From an uncultured Chitinophaga sp. (GTDB lineage Bacteria; Bacteroidota; Bacteroidia; Cytophagales; Cyclobacteriaceae): a stretch of DNA of 64,000 nt. This document shows positions 1 through 7,689 of this stretch, one piece after another. The stretch lies in NCBI GenBank assembly GCA_902168205.1, contig CABHOK010000014.1:434001-498000 (forward strand), in the 5' to 3' direction. A model generated the notes under the pieces. The model saw nothing but the letters and a program-made list of their open reading frames with translations, was not told the DNA's origin and did not search any database. Within the stretch, counting starts at the first letter, position 1, and each line of letters opens with the position of its first letter. The position numbers were made by a program, and so were the translations under genes.

Positions 1-895
1 CACCTGCTTTTTTAAAGGGACGCTCGTTGCTTTCGTCAGAAAATCTTTTCTTGAACGGTGCTTCTCTGCGCGGTTTATCTGAAGATGTCTTACCTCCTGC
101 CCGTGCTGAAAAACTCTTGCGAGGTGCATCATTGTCTTCACGTCTTGCGTCTGAAGACTTGTCCGCACTTTTGAAAAACTTTTTGCCGGGTTTTGAAAAT
201 GCACTTCCGGAGCGGCTGCGTCCTTCACCAAATTCTTCATTCGATTTACGGAACGGTCTGCCGGAAGATTCACCTCGATCTGATTTCGTATAGCCTCCCC
301 GTGGAGCGCTATCGCTTTTGAAAGTCTTGCGCGGTCTGCTGCTTCTTTCCTCAAACGAATCGTTCGATTTACGGAACGACTTGCCGGAAGATTCGCCTCT
401 GTCAGATTTCGTGTAGCCTCCCCGTGGGGCGCCATCACTTTTGAAAGTCTTGCGTGGTCTGCTGCTTCTTTCTTCGAACGAATCGCCCGACTTGCGGAAC
501 GACTTGCCGGAAGATTCGCCTCTGTCAGATTTCGTGTAGCCTCCCCGTGGGGCGCCATCACTTTTGAAAGTCTTGCGTGGTCTACTGCTTCTTTCTTCGA
601 ACGAATCGCCCGACTTGCGGAACGACTTGCCAGAAGATTCGCTTCTATCGGATTTCTTATAGCCACCCCGTGGAGCGCTATCGCTTTTGAAAGTCTTGCG
701 TGGTCTGCTGCTTCTTTCCGCAAACGAATCGCCCGATTTACGGAACGACTTGCCGGAAGATTCATTTCTATCAGATTTCTTATAGCCTCCTCGAGGAGCG
801 CTATTGCTACTGCTCTTAAAAGTTTTACCAGGTCTGGATGCGTTGCTCCGGGCTCCTGATTTCCCGGATGAGTTACTCTTGTTGCGGCTGGACAT
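1..895 (-). CDS. N-terminal part of a probable RluB-type pseudouridine synthase with 41-residue repeats (runs off the window)
   Basis: An open frame starts at the ATG at 895 and runs off the left edge (298 codons visible). It begins MSSRNKSNSSGKSG and is then built of basic, Ser/Arg/Gly-rich tandem repeats (about residues 21-227), followed by more Lys/Ser-rich sequence. No catalytic domain lies inside the window. The start overlaps the 3' end of scpB by 23 bp in another frame, so the two are probably translationally coupled. In many bacteria scpB is followed by the 23S rRNA pseudouridine synthase rluB, and Bacteroidota RluB proteins often carry long basic low-complexity N-termini. The enzyme assignment is therefore inference from neighbourhood and composition. 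An RNA-binding role for the tail is plausible but unproven. Confidence 0.6.
   Translation of the reverse strand, partial: MSSRNKSNSSGKSGARSNASRPGKTFKSSSNSAPRGGYKKSDRNESSGKSFRKSGDSFAERSSRPRKTFKSDSAPRGGYKKSDRSESSGKSFRKSGDSFEERSSRPRKTFKSDGAPRGGYTKSDRGESSGKSFRKSGDSFEERSSRPRKTFKSDGAPRGGYTKSDRGESSGKSFRKSNDSFEERSSRPRKTFKSDSAPRGGYTKSDRGESSGRPFRKSNEEFGEGRSRSGSAFSKPGKKFFKSADKSSDARREDNDAPRKSFSARAGGKTSSDKPRREAPFKKRFSDESNERPFKKAG
215..835 (-). repeat. Five tandem 123-bp (41-codon) repeats inside the gene
   Basis: The landmark cggaac recurs at 249, 372, 495, 618 and 741, exactly 123 bp apart. The unit encodes a 41-residue block beginning RPRKTFKSDGAPRGGY and continuing with KSDRGESSGKSFRKSGDSFE. The copies centred near 495 and 618 are almost identical at DNA level. 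The first copy (gene 5' end) carries a two-codon insertion. Because the period is a multiple of three, gain or loss of a unit keeps the frame. Confidence 0.9.
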
Positions 896-1475
896 CTGTT
901 TCTTTTAAGTCGGTATTTTCCCCTATGGTACTGGTTGTATCTGTTTCGGTTGTAAATTCTTTCGGAACGGGGAGCTCATTGAGGTCATTGATCCCGAAGT
1001 ATTCCATGAATTTAGGTGTAGTGCCGTATAGCATCGGACGACCAATAGTATCCGCTTTGCCTGTTATCTCGATCAGATTTTTATCGAGTAACTTTTGTAC
1101 GGCATAGTCGCAGTTCACACCACGAATATTTTCAATCTCTGTTTTTGAGATCGGCTGCTTATAAGCAATAATGGAAAGTGTTTCCATCGCTGATGTCGAT
1201 AGTCTTTTCTTCGATTGCTGTTTCAGCATGATACCAATGCTTGCCTGGTATGCTGGCTTGGTAAGAAACTGGTATCCTCCTCCTGCTTTATAAAGCTGGA
1301 AGGAATATTCTTCTGCAGTATATTTCTCTTCAAGGCGCTGCAGTGCTCCTGCTATGTCTTCATCCGGAACATCGGCATTAAACATTTCAGAGAGGCAGGT
1401 CTTGATATCAATAACTTTTATAGGATTAGGCGAGCAAAAGATCAACGCCTCAATATGGTTCTGTAGAAAGTCCAC
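873..1475 (-). CDS. scpB: Segregation and condensation protein B
   Basis: The 200-residue product has the start MDFLQNHIEALIFCSPNPI and the conserved stretch SAMETLSIIAYKQPISK typical of ScpB. It has two winged-helix domains (about residues 1-80 and 90-165) and an acidic Thr/Glu-rich tail. ScpB binds ScpA and SMC to form the bacterial condensin complex, which organises and separates the chromosome in the cytoplasm. The length matches the family. The gene overlaps the downstream repeat-protein gene by 23 bp. Upstream lies a probable promoter (1495-1528), directly after the terminator of the DksA-like gene. Confidence 0.93.
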   Translation of the reverse strand: MDFLQNHIEALIFCSPNPIKVIDIKTCLSEMFNADVPDEDIAGALQRLEEKYTAEEYSFQLYKAGGGYQFLTKPAYQASIGIMLKQQSKKRLSTSAMETLSIIAYKQPISKTEIENIRGVNCDYAVQKLLDKNLIEITGKADTIGRPMLYGTTPKFMEYFGINDLNELPVPKEFTTETDTTSTIGENTDLKETDVQPQQE

Positions 1476-1494
1476 GGTGTTCTGTGTTTGTTAT

Positions 1495-1528
1495 TAAAGA
1501 TAAACCAAAAAAATTGTTGAGAGACAAA
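1495..1528 (-). promoter_or_regulatory. Probable promoter of scpB
   Basis: On the minus strand a TTTG box (1525-1528) is followed after 22 bp by TATCTTTA (1495-1502), close to the Bacteroidota -33 TTTG / -7 TAnnTTTG consensus. The -7 box lies about 20 bp before the scpB start. The TTTG overlaps the T-run of the preceding terminator, so one gene's stop signal abuts the next gene's start signal. The last base of the -7 box departs from consensus. Confidence 0.4.
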
Positions 1529-1550
1529 AATCCCCTCTGGTGTAGAGGGG
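1522..1550 (-). terminator. Rho-independent terminator of the DksA-like gene
   Basis: A 7-bp GC-rich stem (cccctct 1532-1538 with agagggg 1544-1550) and a 5-base loop are followed on the minus strand by ATTTTTG. It lies just downstream of the stop at 1562. Confidence 0.75.
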
Positions 1551-1561
1551 AAGCTTTTTGT

Positions 1562-2356
1562 TTAATCTTGTTGCATCATTTTCGCTTCGATGGACTGCGT
1601 GGTGTGTGGCACCGCTATCAATCGTTCTTTCGGGATCAGCTTTCCGGTTACGGAACATATTCCGTATGTACCATTCTTAATCCGTACCAATGCATTCTCC
1701 AGGTTCGTTATATATTTTTGCTGACGTGCTGCAAGCTGGCTGAGGTTTTCTTTCTCTGCAGTTTCTGCTCCGTCTTCCAATACCTTTGTATTTCCCCCTG
1801 AAGTGGCATCTGTTCCCTCATCGTTGTTACGGTTGAGAGTATCTTTTAAAATCTTGTACTCTTCTCTCGCTTTATCAAGTTTACGGTTGATTAGTCCTTC
1901 AAACTCTTTCAACTCTTCTTCTGAATAGCGTGTTCTTTCTTCACTAGATGCTACACCTTGTGCAGGCTTGTGAGCAATCGGTCTCTGGTTCGGCACTGGA
2001 AAAATATTTAATTGTGGTGGTGCAGGTTTAGCAGCAACCGGAGTTGGTTTAACGGGTGTTTCCACCTTTTCTACTTTCTTAGGCGCTACGGTTTTTTCAA
2101 CCTTCACAGTTTGTTCTTCTTTCTTCGGGGCAACTGCTAACTTTTTAGCGGGCTCTTTTTTAGGAGCTTCCTTTTTTGCAGCCACCGGTTTTTTAGGAGC
2201 GGGAGCTGCTTTTTTGGGAGCTGCTTTTTTAGCAACAACTTTTTTGGCGGGTGCCTTCTTGGCTTTTGCCGGAGCTGCCTTTTTTACTTTAGCTGTGGGT
2301 TTCGCTTTTGCAGCTTTTTTAGCTGGCTTAGCGCTGGTCTTTTTATTCTTAGCCAT
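1562..2356 (-). CDS. DksA/TraR-like protein with histone-like Lys/Ala/Pro tail and a degenerate zinc finger
   Basis: The start MAKNKKTSAKPAKKAAKAK at 2356 is preferred over an upstream extension of hydrophobic, unrelated sequence; this gives 264 residues. Residues 1 to about 130 are an H1-like tail of Lys, Ala and Pro. Residues about 145-225 form a charged coiled coil (SEEELKEFEGLINRKLDKAR), and the C-terminus has the DksA/TraR finger region NGTYGICSVTGKLIPKERL. Classical DksA has four zinc-binding cysteines. Here Cys234 is the only cysteine in the protein and the second pair is replaced (AVPHTTQSIEAK). DksA relatives enter the RNA polymerase secondary channel; whether this one does is not shown. 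A strong hairpin terminator follows. Confidence 0.85.
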   Translation of the reverse strand: MAKNKKTSAKPAKKAAKAKPTAKVKKAAPAKAKKAPAKKVVAKKAAPKKAAPAPKKPVAAKKEAPKKEPAKKLAVAPKKEEQTVKVEKTVAPKKVEKVETPVKPTPVAAKPAPPQLNIFPVPNQRPIAHKPAQGVASSEERTRYSEEELKEFEGLINRKLDKAREEYKILKDTLNRNNDEGTDATSGGNTKVLEDGAETAEKENLSQLAARQQKYITNLENALVRIKNGTYGICSVTGKLIPKERLIAVPHTTQSIEAKMMQQD

Positions 2357-2493
2357 ATGGTGTTTGCCCGTTTGGTAAAAGATGCGCAAAATTATGCGCT
2401 CACGCCCGAAAACAAAAAATATTATACAATTAATTCCCGAATCGCAGTATAATAGCAATTCCCTACCTTTCCTAATTATTAACCCAACCTTTT

Positions 2494-3519
2494 ATGAGAT
2501 TTTTTCTACTTTTTAGTCTGCTCGCTATAGCCGCTGCGTGTAGCAAGAAGCCAGACGAACGTGTTGCTGATAAACCCGCAGGTCCTATAACATTGGTTAT
2601 CCACGGAGGTGCCGGCACTATTAAGCGTGAGAATATGACACCCGAGCGCGAACAAGCTTATCACGCTGCGCTGCAACAGGCGCTGGACAGCGGTTATACT
2701 GTGCTTGAGCGTGGTGGTAAAAGTCTCGATGCTGTTATTGCTGCCATTAAGGTGATGGAAAATTCTCCGTTGTTCAATGCGGGTAAAGGAGCTGTGTTCA
2801 ACAGCGAAGGCAAGAACGAACTGGATGCATCGATTATGGATGGCAGTAATTTAATGGCCGGTGCTGTTGCCGGAGTTACTACAATCAAGAATCCTATAAC
2901 AGCAGCATACGCAGTGATGACAAAATCAGAACATGTAATGATGATTGGTGATGGTGCTGAAAAATTTGCACGGGAACAGAATCTTGAAATTGTAGACCCT
3001 TCGTATTTTTTTGATTCCCTTCGCTGCAAGCAATGGCTTAAAGCAAAAGAAGCAGAGGCAGATCGCGAAGCTGCATTGATCGATCCCTACACTAAAGACA
3101 AAAAGTTCGGAACAGTAGGTGCTGTTGCACTTGATCAATATGGAAATATAGCGGCCGGTACATCTACCGGTGGCATGACCAATAAAAAATACGGACGCGT
3201 TGGAGATGCTCCCATCATTGGTGCCGGTACCTATGCCGACAATGCATCATGCGGTGTATCAGCAACGGGATGGGGCGAGTTTTTTATTCGTTTGGCAGTA
3301 GCGCATGATATAGCCTCGCTGGTGAAATATACCGACCTATCCTTACAAGAGGCAGCCGACAGTGTGGTGATGAAGAAGATTCCACGCCTGGGCGGTGATG
3401 GTGGAATTATAGCGCTCGATCGTCTGGGTAACATTTCGATGACCTTTAACACTGCTGGTATGTACAGAGGCTATATACAGAAGAAGGGCGAAGGCAAAAC
3501 GTTCATCTATAACGATTGA
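2494..3519 (+). CDS. Secreted isoaspartyl peptidase/L-asparaginase (Ntn-hydrolase) lipoprotein
   Basis: The 341-residue product starts with a lipoprotein signal (lipobox AAAC, Cys16, then Ser-Lys-Lys). The family signature HGGAGT is at about residues 37-42, followed by GGKSLDAV, FNAGKGAV and the autocleavage region FGTVGAVALD. The catalytic nucleophile is Thr207, exposed by self-cleavage before it, and the substrate loop TSTGGMTNKKYGRVGD follows. Enzymes of this type hydrolyse isoaspartyl dipeptides and L-asparagine. The lipobox implies export and membrane anchoring, so it probably acts on peptides in the periplasm or at the surface. It is a single gene facing away from the DksA-like gene; a near-consensus TACCTTTC at 2464-2471 may be its -7 box. 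Confidence 0.92.
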   Translation: MRFFLLFSLLAIAAACSKKPDERVADKPAGPITLVIHGGAGTIKRENMTPEREQAYHAALQQALDSGYTVLERGGKSLDAVIAAIKVMENSPLFNAGKGAVFNSEGKNELDASIMDGSNLMAGAVAGVTTIKNPITAAYAVMTKSEHVMMIGDGAEKFAREQNLEIVDPSYFFDSLRCKQWLKAKEAEADREAALIDPYTKDKKFGTVGAVALDQYGNIAAGTSTGGMTNKKYGRVGDAPIIGAGTYADNASCGVSATGWGEFFIRLAVAHDIASLVKYTDLSLQEAADSVVMKKIPRLGGDGGIIALDRLGNISMTFNTAGMYRGYIQKKGEGKTFIYND

Positions 3520-3529
3520 TATAAAACAA

Positions 3530-3555
3530 GAATGTCAGACTCTCGTCTGACATTC
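3530..3555. terminator. Perfect 11-bp hairpin between convergent genes
   Basis: The arms gaatgtcagac and gtctgacattc are separated by the 4-base loop tctc. It lies between the asparaginase gene (ends 3519) and the His-rich gene (ends 3598). A T-rich run (TTGTTTTAT) follows on the minus strand, while the plus strand has none. It therefore fits best as terminator of the minus-strand gene and may act in both directions. Confidence 0.55.
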
Positions 3556-3597
3556 TACACTCAACACCATATACTATTTCTATCTATCGTATTGGTA

Positions 3598-4119
3598 TTA
3601 CCATTCGGCATATACTCTTCCGTGTGGTCTCTTCTGTTCCAGGTATTGTGGAAAATCATCGTTGTAGTAATCAACATCTACACGTGACGCACGGTATATA
3701 TCTACATGATGCATGCGTATAGGTCGCTCAATGCTCACCGTCCAGTTTCTACCGGAGAATGAAATGAACACCTGGCGATCGCAATCATAGTATACATCAT
3801 AGTCACGATAGTAAACGTAACGAGGACGGTCGTGATGATGGTGGTGTACCACAACTCTGCGCTCTACCGGAGCCGGACGATGATGGTATACATGCACTAC
3901 TTTGTTATGATTGTGGTGATGATGGTGACCGTTATCACGATCTCTGTCTCTGTAGTCTTTACTATGTCCGTTGCCGTTTCCGTTACCATGCCCATGACCT
4001 CTTCCTCTGCCACTATTGTCTCGATCACGATCATGACCCCTGTGTTGCGCCTGTGCAGCAGTTACTGCAGCCAGTAAAAACAATACCATTGTTACCTGTA
4101 AACCTAATCTAGTTTTCAT
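3598..4119 (-). CDS. Secreted His/Arg/Asp-rich protein of unknown function
   Basis: The 173-residue product has a Sec signal peptide ending AAQAQ (about residue 25). Next comes a low-complexity section of alternating HRGHDRDRD, GHGNGN and runs of four to five histidines (about residues 25-95). A more ordered Tyr-rich C-terminal part follows (RYVYYRDYDVYYDCDRQVF, then FSGRNWTVSIERP). No known enzyme family is recognised. The histidine clusters suggest metal binding in the periplasm or at the surface, which is inference only. Similar short exported proteins with a YYD.....F..SGR.W pattern occur in other Bacteroidota. The gene stands alone between convergent and tandem neighbours. Confidence 0.75.
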   Translation of the reverse strand: MKTRLGLQVTMVLFLLAAVTAAQAQHRGHDRDRDNSGRGRGHGHGNGNGNGHSKDYRDRDRDNGHHHHHNHNKVVHVYHHRPAPVERRVVVHHHHHDRPRYVYYRDYDVYYDCDRQVFISFSGRNWTVSIERPIRMHHVDIYRASRVDVDYYNDDFPQYLEQKRPHGRVYAEW

Positions 4120-4231
4120 AAAGCAGGTGGTTTAATACCTGCATAGGGTAAGGCAAACGCAATGCCAAACCCTTGGTGTAACATAAAGTGGCTGTAGATG
4201 AATCGCTTAATGGATTTTTACAGTGTTTATT

Positions 4232-7231
4232 TCACTTTTTAAGCGTGCTCAGGTATTCCACCAGATCAACCAGCTCCTGCTCCGTCATGGTTGCCTGCAG
4301 GTTCGATGGCATCAGCGAGCTTTCCAGTTTTGTGCGCGAGAGTATATTTTCTTTCAGCACTGTTTGCGAGTTGTTCATATACTGCACATCAATCTTGTCT
4401 TCCGTTTCTGAAATGATGCGCCCGAACGCAGAGGAACCGTCAGCCAATTTTATACGCCAGCCTTCATAACCAAAACTTATCCCCTGGTCAGGATATAGTA
4501 TAGCTGTATAGATTGCTTCCTTCGGAAGTTTATCACTAATCTCACTTAGGTCAGGACCAAACTCTACACCTTCGTTGTTAAGACGATGACAACTGCTGCA
4601 TATAGTCTTGAAAACAGCTTTACCTTTTGCAGCATCGCCTGTCTTATCGACCAGTATCGATACCGTTGGAAGCGATGTGCCTTCCTTACTTCCCGGTAGA
4701 CGAAGATATTTAGCAGCCTCTTCACGCAAAGTTGCACGCCATGCAGTTTGGAAAACTCCGGCCGCTGCTGCCTGCAACGTTATAGGTATCTTCTTTTCCT
4801 TTGCCAATAGCAATAAGCGATCTTCTGATTCCCACGGACCGCCAAATGTTTTTACCGCCAGTTTGCGCAGCTCCATTTCTTTTGAAGTGTCCATCATTAC
4901 ATCTTCCATGATGGCGATCGTTTTTTTATCGTACATATAGGGCCATAATGCTTTGATCATGGCCTGGCCCTCATCGCGGTTGGGAGAGCTCAGAATTTTA
5001 TCGATCAGATCGGTACGATCCCAATCCAGTAAAGCCTTTATGGCTTCTTTACCTTTTACACTATCCGGATAATGTATACCTATTTGCAACAGGTCATCGG
5101 CATGGCGCTGCAATTTGAATAGCGATACAAGTTCCACATACTGAAGCTCTCCTTTATATTGCTCAAGCACCTTGTTAAGTGCCGTCATAACGGGAGGTGT
5201 CATTTTCAATTTGGAAGCATCCATGTGTTTCAGAGCATACAATACTTTATCACCTTGTGTTTGCTGTACAAGTTGTGTGAGCACGGTTTGCTTGAGTGGA
5301 TCTTTATGAAAATCGAATGCCCGATAGTAGCGCAGCATTTCCCTTTCATCAGAAGACTTGATCAGTTCTGCCAGCAGGGGCATAGCATTTTTACTTCTGC
5401 TTCGCCATACTATATCGCGGTTAGGCACTGTGCTCCAATCTTTACCAACCTTCTGTTTCCAGGCATTAAAGTATAAATCTTCTGTTTGAGCAGCACCGAT
5501 CCCTAAAGCTTCAAGATACCATCGATCGTTTCCGTTATACTGCAATGCTAATTGTGTCCACAGCGCTGCGGCTTCTGGCGTTGCATTGCCACAAAGGGCA
5601 AGAGCAACCTCTCTTCTTACCTGGGCAGAAGAATCATTCGCAAGTTTGGCGGCAACAGGAAGTATATCTCGCTTGAGAAGTTTGGCAATGCGGATTGCTG
5701 CAATGCGAATATCGCTTTCCTTATCAGCAGAGGCTTGCGCCAGGTATATATCTGCCTTGTTGGGAAGACGCGTTAACAACCAGAGTGCTTGCGCGCGATG
5801 TCTTAGGTTTTCAGAAGTCCAGAGTTTAGCGAGGGATTGTTCCGCCTGTTCACCAAAGGATGCAAGTGCATTCCAGCCTATATATCGTGTTGCGGCATTA
5901 GGGCTTATCAATGCCTGCACGGCTCCTTCTGGTGTTGACACATCAGAAGGAGATATAGTATATCCTGCTTTGGGTTTCGCAATGCGATATATTCTGCCGC
6001 GGTCAACATCGGCAACCTGGTGACCACCTACTCCGGGATCATACCAGTCTGCTACGAACAGTGAACCATCCGGAGCAATGGTAACATCTGCCGGACGAAA
6101 CCACTGGTCATTTTGTCCTTCGAGTATATTTACAATTTCAGCTTTATAGCCTGCACCGTCATTCGTTATAGTATATGATCGCACTACATTATGACCAGGC
6201 TCCGCGTGAATGAGTTGTCCCTGAAAAATCTGCGGAAGCATGGTACCCTCATACATTGTTATACCCGTTGGTGAGCCTGCCCCGGTTTGTAACAGGTTGG
6301 GCACTACACCCGGGTCGTTTAAATGCCAATGACGAAATGGAATTTCCTTTTCTACATTGGTGCGTCTTTTATACCAGCTTGCTCCGGTCATTTCATCTTT
6401 ATACCCGAAGTTACCAGCCTCCATTACATAATTGATACGCGTGGCTTTATTTCCGTCATCATCATTGTCGGATTGCCACACCGTGCCGAAAGGATCAACA
6501 GTCAACTCATAGTTATTTCTGAAGTTATTGCCAATCACTTCTACATCACTCCCGTCCAGGTTGCAGCGCAGCGCCATACCATCGCGATACGGTTTTCCAT
6601 TGGAAACAACTTTATTTCCATGTACATCTCTCACCGTATCACCTTTTGCATTTACCAATAATACGCCTTCGTTACCCATATTGAAATATAGTCTGCCGTC
6701 AGGTCCGAAGAGAAATGCATGTATAGCATGATCGTGCTGAACACCTTTTATACCCTGAAAAAGAATTTCTTTTTTATCAGGAACATCGTCACCATTCTCA
6801 TCTGTAAAAACAAAAACGTTCGGGCTACATGACACAATCACTTTATTGCCCAGCACACATATACCCAGTGCAGCATTTATATCCGTACCCTGATAAAATA
6901 CTTTGCTGTTATCAGCCTTGCCATCACCATCGGTATCTTCCAATATCATAATGCGATCGCCTTCTTTCTTCACCGGGTTTTTAGGGTTGTATTGGTTGCG
7001 ATAGTTGTATGCCTCACAAACCCACACGCGGCCGCGCGCATCTATATCCATGTTGGTGGGGTTGCTGAACATCGGCTCAGAAGCAAACAGTGTCACTTCC
7101 AATCCGTCATATACTTTCAGATCAGCGAGCGAAGCTTCCGGAGAATGCTCTTCTGACTGTGATTGTTTTTTTGAGCATGCTGTAAACATGATCAGCGCAA
7201 CAGCAACAATAATGCGTGTGGCAACTTGCAT
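4232..7231 (-). CDS. PVC-type propeller/HEAT/cytochrome c lipoprotein (membrane-bound dehydrogenase-like)
   Basis: The 999-residue product begins with a lipoprotein signal (FTAC, Cys19). Residues about 30-430 form a sorbosone/glucose-dehydrogenase-like beta-propeller (NMDIDARGRVWVCEAYNYR; PDGSLFVADWYDPGVGG). Residues about 440-850 contain HEAT-like helical repeats. Residues about 860-999 are a c-type cytochrome with the haem motif CSSCH (878-882) and a likely axial Met974. Such proteins are common in Planctomycetes and in sugar-degrading Bacteroidota and are thought to oxidise sugars or other alcohols in the periplasm. The substrate cannot be read from sequence. The YvlD-like gene lies 41 bp upstream on the same strand and may share the transcript. 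Confidence 0.9.
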   Translation of the reverse strand: MQVATRIIVAVALIMFTACSKKQSQSEEHSPEASLADLKVYDGLEVTLFASEPMFSNPTNMDIDARGRVWVCEAYNYRNQYNPKNPVKKEGDRIMILEDTDGDGKADNSKVFYQGTDINAALGICVLGNKVIVSCSPNVFVFTDENGDDVPDKKEILFQGIKGVQHDHAIHAFLFGPDGRLYFNMGNEGVLLVNAKGDTVRDVHGNKVVSNGKPYRDGMALRCNLDGSDVEVIGNNFRNNYELTVDPFGTVWQSDNDDDGNKATRINYVMEAGNFGYKDEMTGASWYKRRTNVEKEIPFRHWHLNDPGVVPNLLQTGAGSPTGITMYEGTMLPQIFQGQLIHAEPGHNVVRSYTITNDGAGYKAEIVNILEGQNDQWFRPADVTIAPDGSLFVADWYDPGVGGHQVADVDRGRIYRIAKPKAGYTISPSDVSTPEGAVQALISPNAATRYIGWNALASFGEQAEQSLAKLWTSENLRHRAQALWLLTRLPNKADIYLAQASADKESDIRIAAIRIAKLLKRDILPVAAKLANDSSAQVRREVALALCGNATPEAAALWTQLALQYNGNDRWYLEALGIGAAQTEDLYFNAWKQKVGKDWSTVPNRDIVWRSRSKNAMPLLAELIKSSDEREMLRYYRAFDFHKDPLKQTVLTQLVQQTQGDKVLYALKHMDASKLKMTPPVMTALNKVLEQYKGELQYVELVSLFKLQRHADDLLQIGIHYPDSVKGKEAIKALLDWDRTDLIDKILSSPNRDEGQAMIKALWPYMYDKKTIAIMEDVMMDTSKEMELRKLAVKTFGGPWESEDRLLLLAKEKKIPITLQAAAAGVFQTAWRATLREEAAKYLRLPGSKEGTSLPTVSILVDKTGDAAKGKAVFKTICSSCHRLNNEGVEFGPDLSEISDKLPKEAIYTAILYPDQGISFGYEGWRIKLADGSSAFGRIISETEDKIDVQYMNNSQTVLKENILSRTKLESSLMPSNLQATMTEQELVDLVEYLSTLKK

Positions 7232-7272
7232 GAGGGTAAAGGTTTCTTCAGGGTGGTTTGAAAAAATATATT

Positions 7273-7620
7273 CTAGCGCTCCTTTTCTTTCGAGATATCA
7301 GTAAAGAAGCTGTTGAAGATAGAAAGTACAATGCTGAAGGCAAGCGCCCACCAGAATCCATCTACGCGAAAACCGGGCACGAGATAATCTACCAGCATAA
7401 TGATCAGCGCGTTGATCACCAGCAAAAATAAACCGAGTGTAAAAATGGTGATGGGAATTGTAAAGATGATGAGCACAGGCTTTACAATCATATTGGCCAG
7501 GGCAAGCACAGCTGCCACCAGCAAGGCATAACCATAATGATCCACGTGCACACCTTTCATAAGATATGCCGTTAATAATACAGCTACACCGGACAAGAGA
7601 AATCGGACTATTCCGTTCAT
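7273..7620 (-). CDS. YvlD / phage_holin_4_2 family membrane protein
   Basis: The small 115-residue protein has four hydrophobic segments, with the family-typical ALANMIVKPVLIIFTIPITI and LVINALIIMLVDYLVPGF. Databases name the family 'phage holin 4_2', but members are ordinary chromosomal inner-membrane proteins such as Bacillus YvlD and there is no phage context here. Its function is unknown. It lies 41 bp upstream of the cytochrome/propeller lipoprotein gene, probably in one transcript. Confidence 0.88.
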   Translation of the reverse strand: MNGIVRFLLSGVAVLLTAYLMKGVHVDHYGYALLVAAVLALANMIVKPVLIIFTIPITIFTLGLFLLVINALIIMLVDYLVPGFRVDGFWWALAFSIVLSIFNSFFTDISKEKER

Positions 7621-7689
7621 TTTTAAATAATTAAAATTTGATTTGAATTTCTGCTTTTACGTTAACATGTCAAACTTTAAATTTCGACC

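Noticed and set aside
27-293. Plus-strand open frame of 88 residues at the left edge
   Set aside because: It is the antisense of the repeat-bearing minus-strand gene; its composition comes from the repeats.
7273-7620. Phage holin and hence a prophage
   Set aside because: The family name is historical (YvlD type). No integrase, capsid or lysis genes are nearby.
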